Shown: positions 1 to 9,623 of the stretch, piece after piece
Numbering within the stretch: the first letter of the stretch is position 1
Layout of the letters: each line of letters begins with the position of its first letter
NCBI RefSeq assembly: GCF_900187455.1
Contig: NZ_FYDX01000002.1
Span: forward strand, 62,001-126,000
DNA length: 64,000 nucleotides
Reading direction: 5' to 3'
DNA from: Pseudomonas sp. Irchel 3E13
GTDB taxonomy: Bacteria; Pseudomonadota; Gammaproteobacteria; Pseudomonadales; Pseudomonadaceae
The notes under the pieces: generated by a model
The model's input: only the letters and a program-made list of their open reading frames with translations
What the model was told of the DNA's origin: nothing
Database searches by the model: none
Made by a program: the position numbers and the translations under genes

Positions 1-910
1 GCGCCCGGTAGAACTCCGATTTGCCGTGCTTGTAGAACCCGATCGAGGTGTACAGCTCGGCAATATGTTTGCCCGGCAGAATGCGCTTGAGGAAGCCGAC
101 GAACTCCGCCGGCACCGGCACATCCACCATGAAATAGGAGCGGGTGAAGGAGAAGATGATCGACACATCAGCTTCGTCGGTGATCAGCGCGTCGATCTCG
201 ATGCCATGGCCTTCGCGGTGCAGCAGCGGGATCACCAGCGGCCATTGCTCGTCCTGGGTGAAGATCCGCCCCACCAGGTACGCGCCTTTGTTGCGGTAGA
301 GCACCGGCGAGAACAGCTCGATCTGTAATTGCGGGTCCTTGCACATCCAGTCCGGCAGGTTGTCGCGCAATTGCGCTTCCAGGCGGGCCAGGTCGCCCGG
401 CAGGTCGGCGTAGGGCACATCGAAGCGGTAGTCGTTGAAAATCTGCCCGAGCAGCCCGGCCAGTTGCCCGTCCGGGCGATAGACGCGGGTCTGCGCTGCA
501 CGTTCATGGGCGCGCAGCGACGGCCGGGTGGTGTGGATGAACATGCAGCCGTCGCTGATCAGGTCGTGGCTGAACAGGCTGCAGAAGATCGAGTTGTACC
601 AGGTCTCCGACAGCTCATCGTCGAGACGCGGGTCGATCAGGTTGATATAGGCGCTCTTCACCAGCGGCCAGAACGAGACATCCAGCAGCACCTCGGCATC
701 AAAGCCCTCGTGCAGGCGGGCGCTGACCTCGGCGACCTTTTCCTCGTAGAGATTGATCCGCGCCGCCGCAGCGCTCTGGATCTGTTGCCAGAGGGCTTTT
801 TCGAAACGTTCGCGGGCACCGACGGTGATCTGGCGGAAGTGCTCGCGGTAGTTGTCGAAACCTTCGAGGATCATCCGGGCGATATCGGCGGCCGGCCATT
901 GCTGGGGCAT
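1..910 (-). CDS. aceK: Isocitrate dehydrogenase kinase/phosphatase AceK (N-terminal part; cut by window edge)
   Basis: The frame opens at an ATG (908-910) and stays open to base 1, giving about 303 of the roughly 570 residues usual for AceK. The N-terminus ([20 protein letters not shown]) and later stretches such as RINLYEEKV are typical of the family. AceK phosphorylates and dephosphorylates isocitrate dehydrogenase in the cytosol and so controls flux between the TCA cycle and the glyoxylate bypass. Only the regulatory N-terminal region and the beginning of the kinase domain are visible, so catalytic residues cannot be checked. It is divergent from the EamA gene starting at 1140. No defect is seen. 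Confidence 0.93.
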   Translation of the reverse strand, partial: MPQQWPAADIARMILEGFDNYREHFRQITVGARERFEKALWQQIQSAAAARINLYEEKVAEVSARLHEGFDAEVLLDVSFWPLVKSAYINLIDPRLDDELSETWYNSIFCSLFSHDLISDGCMFIHTTRPSLRAHERAAQTRVYRPDGQLAGLLGQIFNDYRFDVPYADLPGDLARLEAQLRDNLPDWMCKDPQLQIELFSPVLYRNKGAYLVGRIFTQDEQWPLVIPLLHREGHGIEIDALITDEADVSIIFSFTRSYFMVDVPVPAEFVGFLKRILPGKHIAELYTSIGFYKHGKSEFYRA

Positions 911-1139
911 ATCTAGACCTCTGGCACAAAGGACGAAAGCCTGAGAGTAACCGCGGCGCAGGCCGCTGCACAGGGGCGGATCGGCCAAATAGGCACCACT
1001 CTGCCAGCATCGCGAACGGGCGTTTTTGCGCGCTGGACGACATTAACCGGCATGAACGGATTCAGCCCGCAAGAAAGCGGACGAGATCGCCCCGGCTTAT
1101 GCCTTACACTCCTTCCCCCGTTTCTGCCCGGAGAGTCCC

Positions 1140-2048
1140 GTGAGCCCCATCGCTTTGTCCCGTCTGCTGATCCTCGCCGCCGTCTGGGGCGCCAGCTTTC
1201 TGTTCATGCGCATCATCGCCCCGGTGCTGGGCACCGTGCCCACGGCGTTTTTCCGGGTGTCGATCGCCTGCGCCGGATTGCTGGTGATCCTCGCGCTGAT
1301 GCGGGTGCGCTGGGATTTCCAGGGCAAGTTCAAGGTCGCCCTGATGCTCGGAATGATCAACTCGGGGATTCCGGCGACGCTCTACGCGGTGGCCGCGCAG
1401 GTGCTGCCGGCCGGCTACTCGGCGATCTTCAACGCCACCACGCCGCTGATGGGCGTGCTGATCGGCGTGCTGTTCTTCCAGGAAACCATGACGCTGCCCA
1501 AGCTGCTGGGGATCTTCCTCGGTCTGCTCGGCGTGGGGATTCTCAGCGGTGCCGGGCCGGTGGCCTTCGACCTGAAGCTGATGCAGGGCGCCCTCGCCTG
1601 CCTCGGTGCCACCACCTGTTACGGCCTGTCGGGCTTTCTCGCCCGGCGCTGGCTGGACCAGCGCGGCGGCCTCGACAGCCGTTTGTCCGCGCTGGGCAGC
1701 ATGATGGGCGCCACCCTCCTGCTGACGCCGCTGTTCATCTGGAGCGTCGCCACCCAGCCACCCGCGAGCTGGGGCGGATGGCCGGTGTGGCTGTCACTGC
1801 TGGGCCTGGGCCTGCTGTGCACCGCCTTCGCCTACATCCTGTACTTCCGCCTGATCACGGAAATCGGTCCGGTGAAATCCTCCACCGTGACCTTCTTGAT
1901 CCCGGCATTCGGCGTGCTCTGGGGCGCCTGGCTGCTGGACGAGCCGATCTCCACGGCGCACCTGTACGGCGGGCTGCTGATCGGCCTGGCCCTGTGGCTG
2001 GTGCTCAAGCCCGCGCCGGCTGGCGGAAGACAAACAACAAGCCGATAA
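1140..2048 (+). CDS. EamA/DMT-family inner-membrane transporter
   Basis: 302 residues, about ten hydrophobic helices in two EamA repeats, typical length for drug/metabolite transporters that export amino acids or other small metabolites. The start is GTG, preceded six bases upstream by GGAGAG, and the protein begins MSPIALSRLLILAAVWGASF, the usual first helix with the WGxSF motif. The substrate cannot be read from sequence. Its last 44 bp overlap, tail to tail, the end of another EamA gene on the other strand. Confidence 0.88.
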   Translation: MSPIALSRLLILAAVWGASFLFMRIIAPVLGTVPTAFFRVSIACAGLLVILALMRVRWDFQGKFKVALMLGMINSGIPATLYAVAAQVLPAGYSAIFNATTPLMGVLIGVLFFQETMTLPKLLGIFLGLLGVGILSGAGPVAFDLKLMQGALACLGATTCYGLSGFLARRWLDQRGGLDSRLSALGSMMGATLLLTPLFIWSVATQPPASWGGWPVWLSLLGLGLLCTAFAYILYFRLITEIGPVKSSTVTFLIPAFGVLWGAWLLDEPISTAHLYGGLLIGLALWLVLKPAPAGGRQTTSR

Positions 2049-2874
2049 CGATCAGCCCCATGCCCAGCAGGCTCAGCGCGGCGAGACGGTTACCGAAGAT
2101 CAGGTAATCCATCACCGCGGTGACCGCCGGCACCAGGTAGAACAGGCTGGTGACATTGACCAGATTGCCGCGGGCAATCAGCCGGTACAGCAGCAGGGTC
2201 GCCAGCAGCGAGACCACCAGCCCCATCCACAGCAACGAGCCCCACAGTTGCGCGCCCGGCTGCACCGCCAGCGGCTGGAACGGTGCGAACAACCCGCACA
2301 GCAACAACCCGGAGAGGTACTGCAACGGCAGCGTGCCGAGCGGGTTGCGGGTGATGCGCTTCTGCATGATCGAACCGAAGGTCATGCTCGCCAGCGCCAA
2401 CAAGGCGAAGCCCATGCCGGCCAGGGAGATTCCGCCCAGGCCGAGCCCCTGCCAGACCACCAGCACCAGCCCGGCCAGGCCCAAGCACAAACCGAACACC
2501 CGACTGAACGAGCGTTGCCGTTCCATCAGCGCGACGGTGAGGATTGGTTGCACGCCCATGACCGTGGCCATGACGCCGGGCGTGACCTTCAGGTCCAGCG
2601 CCAGCAGGTAGAAGATCTGATAGGCGCCGAGTAGCACCGCACCGGTGATCAGCGCCTGACGGATGGCTGCGGGTTCACGGGGCCAGCGCAGCCTGAGCAG
2701 CGGCCCGAGCAACAACAGACCGCCGAGGGCGATGAGAAAGCGCAGCAACAGAAAAGCGAAGGGCGTGGCCTGCGCCAGTCCCAGTTTGGAAACGATCGCG
2801 CCACTGCTCCAGAGCAGGACGAACAGGCTGGTGGTAGCCGCCGAGGCCACGGATGCTTTGCAAAGAACAGACAT
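2005..2874 (-). CDS. EamA/DMT-family transporter preceded by a valine-rich leader
   Basis: 289 residues with ten predicted helices and two EamA repeats, beginning near LFVLLWSSGAIVSKLGLA. The ATG at 2872-2874 has AGGTGG nine bases upstream. The gene is convergent with the EamA gene at 1140-2048 and shares 44 bp with it. Upstream on the same strand lies a 41-codon ORF with runs of valine codons (2957-3082), and the gap between them contains short inverted repeats. This arrangement suggests expression coupled to charged tRNA-Val, hence a possible role in branched-chain amino acid export. The transporter assignment is firm; the substrate is inference. Confidence 0.88.
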   Translation of the reverse strand: MSVLCKASVASAATTSLFVLLWSSGAIVSKLGLAQATPFAFLLLRFLIALGGLLLLGPLLRLRWPREPAAIRQALITGAVLLGAYQIFYLLALDLKVTPGVMATVMGVQPILTVALMERQRSFSRVFGLCLGLAGLVLVVWQGLGLGGISLAGMGFALLALASMTFGSIMQKRITRNPLGTLPLQYLSGLLLCGLFAPFQPLAVQPGAQLWGSLLWMGLVVSLLATLLLYRLIARGNLVNVTSLFYLVPAVTAVMDYLIFGNRLAALSLLGMGLIVIGLLFVFRQPARA

Positions 2875-2880
2875 GAATTT

Positions 2881-2960
2881 GCCACCTGTATTCGGGCAAG
2901 TAAGCCGAACGGCCGGAGGGGCCGCACTCAGAAGATCGGGATGGGATATGGGCCGATCAG
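2881..2960 (-). promoter_or_regulatory. Possible attenuator/RNA structures between valine leader and EamA gene
   Basis: Read on the minus strand after the leader stop, the gap holds GATCGG...CCGATC, CGGCC-CCTCC-GGCCG and TTCGG...CCGAA, overlapping or adjacent short stems that could be mutually exclusive. The last stem lies just before the AGGTGG ribosome-binding site. No run of U follows, so control could be by masking of the ribosome-binding site instead of termination. This is inference from the layout. Confidence 0.4.
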
Positions 2961-3082
2961 GCCACTACCACCACAACGACGCTGCTGACAGGTGAAGGAG
3001 GGCTGATGACCGCCGGCGCACGCACAACCACGACCGCGGGAGGCGCGGTGTCGAATACGGTGGTGAGTGGGGTGGCGGACAT
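2957..3082 (-). CDS. Putative valine-rich leader peptide (attenuator) for the EamA exporter
   Basis: 41 codons, ATG at 3080-3082, TGA at 2957-2959. Twelve or so valines are present: one block PPAVVVVRAPAV in the middle and a block of six consecutive Val codons (GTC GTT GTG GTG GTA GTG) just before the last Ala and stop. The middle block resembles the E. coli ilvB leader IvbL, which has TAPSAAVVVVR. A leader ORF ending in repeated codons of one amino acid is the hallmark of ribosome-mediated attenuation. No strong Shine-Dalgarno is seen before the ATG, and the stem following lacks a clear U-tract, so the mechanism is not settled. Confidence 0.6.
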   Translation of the reverse strand: MSATPLTTVFDTAPPAVVVVRAPAVISPPSPVSSVVVVVVA

Positions 3083-3151
3083 GAAGAGGTCTTCGGATGA
3101 GATGAAGTGCTGAGGACTATAACCGTGGCCATTTAATGGAGCAAGACACTC

Positions 3152-3183
3152 TCGCTGGCAAGCGGTGCGCCGCTTGCCAGCGA
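3152..3183. repeat. Palindromic repeat/terminator-like hairpin
   Basis: A perfect 13-bp inverted repeat (TCGCTGGCAAGCG with its complement) around a GTGCGC loop, just downstream of the end of lpxO (minus strand). The GCTGGCAAGC core is a common Pseudomonas extragenic palindrome that often doubles as a terminator. Confidence 0.7.
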
Positions 3184-3189
3184 TTGAAA

Positions 3190-4125
3190 TCAGAACAACC
3201 AGCGATACAGCAGATAAGCCACAACCACCGCCAGCACCGGCCGCATCACGCGGTAGGCCTTGGGATTGGCGCGCTTGAAGGTCTTCACCCGGGCGCTGAT
3301 GACATTGCTGAATTTCTTGCTCCAGGCATAGGCCTGGTTGATCCCGCCGACGCGCTCGTCATCGGTGTTCTGCGGCGCGGTGGCGCGGCCGAGGAACGCG
3401 CTGACCTTGCGGTTGACGCGGGTCATGAACGGGCTGCTCAGCGGACGCTCGACGTCGCAGAACAGGATCACCCGGGTGGTTTCGGTTTCGTTCTTCACCC
3501 AGTGCACGTAGGTTTCGTCGAACATCACGTCTTCACCGTCGCGCCAGGCGTAGGGCTGGCCGTCGACGTAGATCCGGCAGTTATCGGAGTTTGGCGTGGA
3601 CAGTCCCAGGTGATAACGCAGGGAACCGGCGAACGGGTCGCGGTGCGGGTTCAGGTGACTGCCGCCGGGCAGCAGGGCGAACATCGCGCCCTTGACGTTG
3701 GGGATGCTGTTGACCAGCTCGACAGTCTTCGGGCACAGCAGCTCGGCCGACGGCAGCGCCTTGTCGTACCACTTCAGGTAAAAACGCTTCCAGCCTTTCT
3801 TGAAGAACGAGCCGAAACCGGCGTCGTTGTCCTTCTCGGCGGCACGGATATAACCCTCGTCGAACAGGTGCATGGCCTCTTCGCGGATGGTTTCCCAGTT
3901 GTTCTTCAGCACATCCAGCTCGGGGAAGCGCTCGCGGTCCAGGTATGGCTTGGACGGTACGCCGGAGAACAGGTACATCAGCGAGTTGTAGGGCGCGAAC
4001 AAGGCCGAATGGTTGACGAACTGGCGCAGCACGGGAAGGCGTGCCTTGCCGCGCAGGTGCACGTACAGGACGCTGCCGAAGAACAACAGCAGTACGCCAG
4101 CCTTGGCGACGAAGGAAAAAGTCAT
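3190..4125 (-). CDS. lpxO: LpxO-type lipid A 2-hydroxylase (aspartyl/asparaginyl beta-hydroxylase family)
   Basis: 311 residues with a hydrophobic N-terminal helix (about 5-23) and another at the C-terminus (about 294-311), as in membrane-associated LpxO enzymes. The Fe(II)/2-oxoglutarate site is visible: H161-R-D163 in NPHRDPFAG, H208 in ETYVHWVKN, and R218 as 2OG anchor. LpxO adds a 2-hydroxyl group to a secondary acyl chain of lipid A at the cytoplasmic face of the inner membrane, which alters outer-membrane permeability. It is downstream of cysK on the same strand, but a hairpin separates them. It could be another member of the hydroxylase family, but the length and termini favour LpxO. 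Confidence 0.85.
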   Translation of the reverse strand: MTFSFVAKAGVLLLFFGSVLYVHLRGKARLPVLRQFVNHSALFAPYNSLMYLFSGVPSKPYLDRERFPELDVLKNNWETIREEAMHLFDEGYIRAAEKDNDAGFGSFFKKGWKRFYLKWYDKALPSAELLCPKTVELVNSIPNVKGAMFALLPGGSHLNPHRDPFAGSLRYHLGLSTPNSDNCRIYVDGQPYAWRDGEDVMFDETYVHWVKNETETTRVILFCDVERPLSSPFMTRVNRKVSAFLGRATAPQNTDDERVGGINQAYAWSKKFSNVISARVKTFKRANPKAYRVMRPVLAVVVAYLLYRWLF

Positions 4126-4185
4126 GCATCACTCCTGGAATTTTCGTTCAGGCTCGGCGCCGGAAATCGTCCATGATAAACCGAA

Positions 4186-4214
4186 CAGGCCCCGGTAAAA
4201 ACAACCGGGGCCTG
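4186..4214 (-). terminator. Hairpin after cysK
   Basis: An 11-bp perfect stem (CAGGCCCCGGT / ACCGGGGCCTG) with a seven-base loop, placed between the end of cysK and the start of lpxO on the minus strand. The T-tract is weak, so termination strength is uncertain. Confidence 0.6.
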
Positions 4215-4294
4215 ATAGAGAGTTTTGAGGATTATGTAACAACGGCGGGATCGTGGATTTGCCGGAGATCAGGATTTAACGGTATGCCCATCGC

Positions 4295-5269
<975 letters not shown>

Positions 5270-5396
5270 GGCAGGAGGTCCTTTTGGCACCGAGCGAAAA
5301 GCTCAAGGGTAAGCCTGCCATGGGGGTGCGTCTACCCCGGCCGAACTCCGCGCCCTTGACGGCGGTCAACCCTTCATGCGCATCCGGGAGACGCCG

Positions 5397-6470
5397 ATGA
5401 AACGCCGCTACCGCTGGCCCTTGGTGGGCCTGGCCAGCCTGATCCTGCTGCTGCTCGCCCTGCACCTGTCCCTGCCCTGGCTGGTGCGCGACTACCTCAA
5501 TGACAAGCTCGCCGACATGGGCGAGTACCGCGGCCAGGTCGCCGATGTCGACCTGGCGTGGTGGCGCGGCGCCTACAAAATCAACGGCCTGACCATCGTC
5601 AAGACCAGCGGCAAGGTGCCGGTGCCACTGCTCGACGCGCCGCTGATCGACCTGTCGGTGAGCTGGCATTCGCTGTGGCACGACCATGCGGTGGTCGCCG
5701 AGGTGACCTTCCTCAAGCCCGAGCTCAATTTCGTCGATGGCGGCAACAAGCAGGCGTCGCAGACCGGTCGCGGCACCAACTGGCGCCAGCAACTGGAAAA
5801 ACTCCTGCCGATCACCCTCAACGAAGTGCTGATCCAGGACGGCACCCTGACCTTCCGCAACTTCAATTCCAAACCGCCCGTCTCGCTCAAGGCCACCCAG
5901 CTCAACGCCAGCATCCACAACCTGACCAACGTGGTGGACAAGGAAGGCCGCCGCGACGCCAGTTTCGAAGGCAAGGCCCGGCTGCTGGGCGACGCCGCCG
6001 TGGAAAGCACCGCGACCTTCGACCCGCTGAGCAATTTCGAAGACTTCGAATTCCGCCTGCGTGCCACCGATATCCAGTTGCGCCGCCTCAATGACTTCGC
6101 CAGCGCCTACGGCAAGTTCGACTTCAACGCCGGCCACGGTGACCTGGTGATCGAAGCCCGGGCGCAGAAAGGCAAACTCAGCGGCTACATCAAGCCACTG
6201 CTGCGGGATGTCGAGGTGTTCAACTGGCAGCAGGACGTCGAAAACAAGGACAAAAACTTCTTCCGCTCGATCTGGGAAGCGCTGGTCGGCGCCAGCGAAA
6301 CGGTGCTGAAGAACCAGCCGAAAAACCAGTTCGCCACCCGCGTCGAGCTTTCCGGCAGCGTACATCAAAGCGATATCAGCGCCTTCGAGGCGTTTTTGCA
6401 GATTCTGCGCAACGGCTTTATCCAGGCCTTCAGTGCACGATATGAGCGCTCGCCGCCCAAGTCTGACTGA
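5397..6470 (+). CDS. DUF748/AsmA-like envelope protein
   Basis: 357 residues from the ATG at 5397 (GGGAG upstream). An N-terminal membrane helix (about 6-25, WPLVGLASLILLLLALHLSL) is followed by a long periplasmic region with the DUF748/AsmA-type start, LADMGEYRGQVADVDLAWWRGAY. Proteins of this superfamily are inner-membrane anchored and are thought to form elongated beta-grooves linked to envelope lipid transport or outer-membrane maintenance. This one is short compared with full AsmA proteins. A strong hairpin follows the stop codon. Function is inferred from family only. Confidence 0.75.
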   Translation: MKRRYRWPLVGLASLILLLLALHLSLPWLVRDYLNDKLADMGEYRGQVADVDLAWWRGAYKINGLTIVKTSGKVPVPLLDAPLIDLSVSWHSLWHDHAVVAEVTFLKPELNFVDGGNKQASQTGRGTNWRQQLEKLLPITLNEVLIQDGTLTFRNFNSKPPVSLKATQLNASIHNLTNVVDKEGRRDASFEGKARLLGDAAVESTATFDPLSNFEDFEFRLRATDIQLRRLNDFASAYGKFDFNAGHGDLVIEARAQKGKLSGYIKPLLRDVEVFNWQQDVENKDKNFFRSIWEALVGASETVLKNQPKNQFATRVELSGSVHQSDISAFEAFLQILRNGFIQAFSARYERSPPKSD

Positions 6471-6480
6471 GTCATTGAGT

Positions 6481-6511
6481 GACGGCCCATTCAGAGACTG
6501 AATGGGCCGTC
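6481..6511 (+). terminator. Perfect 14-bp hairpin after the DUF748 gene
   Basis: GACGGCCCATTCAG and its exact complement flank an AGA loop, ten bases after the stop codon at 6470. No T-run follows, but position and stem strength suggest a transcription end or mRNA-stabilising structure. Confidence 0.7.
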
Positions 6512-6606
6512 TGCGTTCCCAGTCTTGTAGGACGCACGTTATAGTCGCGCATGACAATTTTCCGCCAGGGCCATGCCCCTTGGCATCCGCAATTGAGGAT
6601 GGGCAC

Positions 6607-7452
6607 ATGAAGTTCGAAGGCACCAGCGCATACGTCGCCACAGACGACCTGAAACTGGCGGTCAACGCGGCGATCACCCTGGAGCGGCCACTGCTGGTCA
6701 AGGGCGAGCCGGGTACCGGCAAGACCATGCTCGCCGAGCAACTGGCCGAATCCTTCGGCGCCAGGCTGATCACCTGGCACATCAAGTCCACCACCAAGGC
6801 CCACCAGGGCCTCTACGAATACGATGCGGTCAGCCGCCTGCGCGACTCGCAACTGGGCGTGGACAAGGTCCACGACGTGCGCAACTACCTGAAGAAAGGC
6901 AAGCTCTGGGAGGCGTTCGAGGCCGAAGAGCGGGTGATCCTGCTGATCGACGAGATCGACAAGGCCGACATCGAGTTCCCCAACGACCTGTTGCAGGAAC
7001 TGGACAAGATGGAGTTCTACGTTTACGAGACCGACGAGACGATCAAGGCCAAGCAGCGCCCGATCATCATCATCACCTCGAACAACGAAAAGGAACTGCC
7101 GGACGCCTTCCTGCGCCGCTGCTTCTTCCACTACATCGCCTTCCCCGACCGCGACACCCTGCAGAAGATCGTCGACGTCCACTACCCGAACATCAAGAAA
7201 GACCTGGTCAGCGAAGCGCTGGACGTGTTCTTCGACGTGCGCAAGGTGCCGGGCCTGAAGAAAAAGCCGTCCACCTCCGAACTGGTGGACTGGCTCAAGC
7301 TGCTGATGGCCGACAACATCGGCGAAGCGGTGCTGCGCGAGCGCGATCCGACCAAGGCCATCCCGCCGCTGGCCGGCGCCCTGGTGAAAAACGAACAGGA
7401 CGTGCAGTTGCTTGAGCGCCTGGCCTTCATGAGCCGTCGCGGCAACCGCTGA
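6607..7452 (+). CDS. MoxR-family AAA+ ATPase
   Basis: 281 residues from the ATG at 6607. Walker A GEPGTGKT at 33-40, Walker B LLIDEID at about 112-118, and a sensor region IIIITSNNEKELPDAFLRRC are intact. MoxR ATPases act as chaperones that load or activate partner proteins, and they are typically encoded next to a VWA-domain protein, as here (VWA gene starts 19 bp after the stop). The upstream in-frame extension to 6502 runs through the hairpin and lacks a ribosome-binding site, so the shorter start is preferred. The client system is not known. Confidence 0.9.
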   Translation: MKFEGTSAYVATDDLKLAVNAAITLERPLLVKGEPGTGKTMLAEQLAESFGARLITWHIKSTTKAHQGLYEYDAVSRLRDSQLGVDKVHDVRNYLKKGKLWEAFEAEERVILLIDEIDKADIEFPNDLLQELDKMEFYVYETDETIKAKQRPIIIITSNNEKELPDAFLRRCFFHYIAFPDRDTLQKIVDVHYPNIKKDLVSEALDVFFDVRKVPGLKKKPSTSELVDWLKLLMADNIGEAVLRERDPTKAIPPLAGALVKNEQDVQLLERLAFMSRRGNR

Positions 7453-7471
7453 GCCAACGGGGGCGAATGCC

Positions 7472-8650
7472 ATGCTGCTCAACCTGTTCAATGAAATGCG
7501 CGCGGCGAAAGTGCCGGTGTCGGTGCGTGAACTGCTCGACCTGATCAATGCGCTGAAGGCGCGGGTCACCTTCGCCGACATGGACGAGTTCTATTACCTG
7601 TCGCGGGCGATCCTGGTGAAGGACGAACGCCATTTCGACAAATTCGACCGCGCCTTCTCGGCCTACTTCAAGGGCCTGGAAAACCTCGACCGGCATCTGG
7701 AAGCGCTGATTCCGGAAGACTGGCTGCGCAAGGAGTTCGAGCGCTCGCTGACTGACGAGGAACGCGCGCAGATCCAGTCCCTCGGCGGGCTGGACAAGCT
7801 GATCGAAGAGTTCAAGAAGCGCCTGGAAGAACAGAAGGAACGCCATGCCGGCGGCAACAAGTGGATCGGCACCGGCGGCACCAGCCCGTTCGGCTCGGGC
7901 GGCTTCAACCCGGAAGGCATCCGCGTCGGCGATGCCGGCAAGCGCCAGGGCAAGGCGGTCAAGGTCTGGGACCAGCGCGAGTACAAGAACCTCGACGACC
8001 AGGTCGAACTGGGCACCCGCAACATCAAGCTGGCCCTGCGCCGGCTGCGCAAGTTCGCGCGCCAGGGTGCCGCGGAAGAACTGGATATCGACGGCACCAT
8101 CGACCACACCGCCCGCGACGCCGGCCTGCTCAACATCCAGATGCGTCCGGAGCGGCGCAACACGGTGAAGCTGTTGCTGCTGTTCGATATCGGCGGCTCA
8201 ATGGATGCCCACGTGAAAACCTGCGAGGAACTGTTCTCCGCCTGCAAGACCGAGTTCAAGCACCTGGAGTACTACTACTTCCACAACTGCGTGTACGAAT
8301 CGGTGTGGAAAAACAACCTGCGGCGGACCTCCGAACGCACCTCCACCCTGGACCTGCTGCACAAGTACGGCGCCGACTACAAAGTGGTGTTCGTCGGTGA
8401 CGCGGCCATGGCGCCCTACGAAATCACCCAGCCGGGTGGCAGCGTCGAGCACTGGAACGAAGAAGCGGGTTACGTGTGGATGCAGCGCTTCATGGAGAAA
8501 TTCAAGAAGCTCATCTGGATCAATCCGTATCCGAAGGACACCTGGAACTACACCGCCTCCACCAACATCATGCGCGAGCTGGTAGAGGACCGGATGTATC
8601 CGCTGACGTTGCGGGGGCTGGAAGAAGGGATGAGGTTTTTGTCCAAGTAA
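7472..8650 (+). CDS. VWA-domain protein (CoxE-like), partner of the MoxR ATPase
   Basis: 392 residues. The N-terminal half is helical and charged; the C-terminal VWA domain starts near residue 230 with a MIDAS variant DIGGSM (D239), where the first serine of DxSxS is replaced by glycine. The family is usually annotated as VWA containing CoxE-like protein and is co-transcribed with a MoxR ATPase, exactly as seen here. The pair probably works as a metal-dependent chaperone on an unknown target. The gene ends at a 16-bp stem terminator shared with pxpC. Confidence 0.87.
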   Translation: MLLNLFNEMRAAKVPVSVRELLDLINALKARVTFADMDEFYYLSRAILVKDERHFDKFDRAFSAYFKGLENLDRHLEALIPEDWLRKEFERSLTDEERAQIQSLGGLDKLIEEFKKRLEEQKERHAGGNKWIGTGGTSPFGSGGFNPEGIRVGDAGKRQGKAVKVWDQREYKNLDDQVELGTRNIKLALRRLRKFARQGAAEELDIDGTIDHTARDAGLLNIQMRPERRNTVKLLLLFDIGGSMDAHVKTCEELFSACKTEFKHLEYYYFHNCVYESVWKNNLRRTSERTSTLDLLHKYGADYKVVFVGDAAMAPYEITQPGGSVEHWNEEAGYVWMQRFMEKFKKLIWINPYPKDTWNYTASTNIMRELVEDRMYPLTLRGLEEGMRFLSK

Positions 8651-8666
8651 TTTCTGTTGCTCTTTG

Positions 8667-8700
8667 GGGCCTCATCGCTGGCAAGCCAGCGATGAGGCCC
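8667..8700. terminator. Bidirectional 16-bp hairpin between convergent genes
   Basis: GGGCCTCATCGCTGGC, two bases, then its exact complement. It lies between the VWA gene (plus) and pxpC (minus) and carries the same CGCTGGCAAG core as the palindrome at 3152. Confidence 0.75.
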
Positions 8701-8705
8701 TCAGC

Positions 8706-9623
8706 TCAAACAAACCTCTTGAGCCAATCCCGCATCTCGGCCCACGCCAGTTCCTGCACCACCGCCCGAAACCGCACCCTCTCCCCCGGCAAGCACTGCG
8801 CCAGCCGTGCCAGCGCCAACGGCGTCAGCGCACCCAGCCGCGGATACCCGCCAATGGTCTGCCGGTCATTGAGCAACACAATCGGCTGCCCATCCGGCGG
8901 CACCTGCACTGCGCCCAGCGGAATGCCCTCGGAAATCATCGGCTGGCCCTGATACTGCAACGCCGGCCCCAGCAAGCGAATGCCCATGCGGTCGGCCCGG
9001 CTGTCCAGCGTCCAGTCACGGTTGAAGGCGTCGAACAGGCTCTGCCCGCTGAACTCGCCCAGTTGCGCGCCCATCACCAGATCCAGCAACGGCTCGCCCT
9101 CGAACGAAGGCCGTAACGCCAACGGCACCTCGCCCCGGCCCGCCGCCTGGCCAGCACATTCCAGTCGATCGCCCTTGATCAGCGCCCGCCCCTCGCCATC
9201 CGGCCCGCCGAGCCCTTCGCGCACCACCGTCGCGCAACTGCCCAGCACCTGCGGCACCGCGAAGCCGCCCGGCGCGGCAAGATAGGCGCGGGCGCCGTGC
9301 AGCGGCTGATTGAAGCGCAGGCGCTGACCCCGACGCAGGGTGAAGCTGCGCCAGGGTTTGAGGGGGTGATCGTCGAGCCGGGCATCCAGATCGGCACCGG
9401 TCAGGGCCAGGCAACAATCCGCCTCGGCCACCAGCGCAAAGCCGCCGAGGGTGATTTCAACGACGGCCGCCTGCGCTGGGTTGTCCAGCAGCCAGTTGGC
9501 CCAGCGCGCCGACCCCCAGTCCAGCGCTCCGCCTTGGGTCACGCCCAGATGACGCACGCCGAAACGCCCGGCGTCCTGCACCTGGCACAGCGGTGTGCTG
9601 GCCTCGACCGTCAGTACACTCAT
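8706..9623 (-). CDS. pxpC: 5-oxoprolinase subunit C (biotin-dependent carboxyltransferase family)
   Basis: 305 residues of the PxpC/allophanate hydrolase subunit 2 family, with the typical start region LCQVQDAGRFGVRHLGVTQGGALD. Together with PxpA and PxpB it forms the ATP-dependent prokaryotic 5-oxoprolinase, which opens pyroglutamate to glutamate in the cytosol. It is last in the order pxpA-pxpB-pxpC on the minus strand and overlaps pxpB by four bases (ATGA), so translation is coupled. Confidence 0.92.
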   Translation of the reverse strand: MSVLTVEASTPLCQVQDAGRFGVRHLGVTQGGALDWGSARWANWLLDNPAQAAVVEITLGGFALVAEADCCLALTGADLDARLDDHPLKPWRSFTLRRGQRLRFNQPLHGARAYLAAPGGFAVPQVLGSCATVVREGLGGPDGEGRALIKGDRLECAGQAAGRGEVPLALRPSFEGEPLLDLVMGAQLGEFSGQSLFDAFNRDWTLDSRADRMGIRLLGPALQYQGQPMISEGIPLGAVQVPPDGQPIVLLNDRQTIGGYPRLGALTPLALARLAQCLPGERVRFRAVVQELAWAEMRDWLKRFV

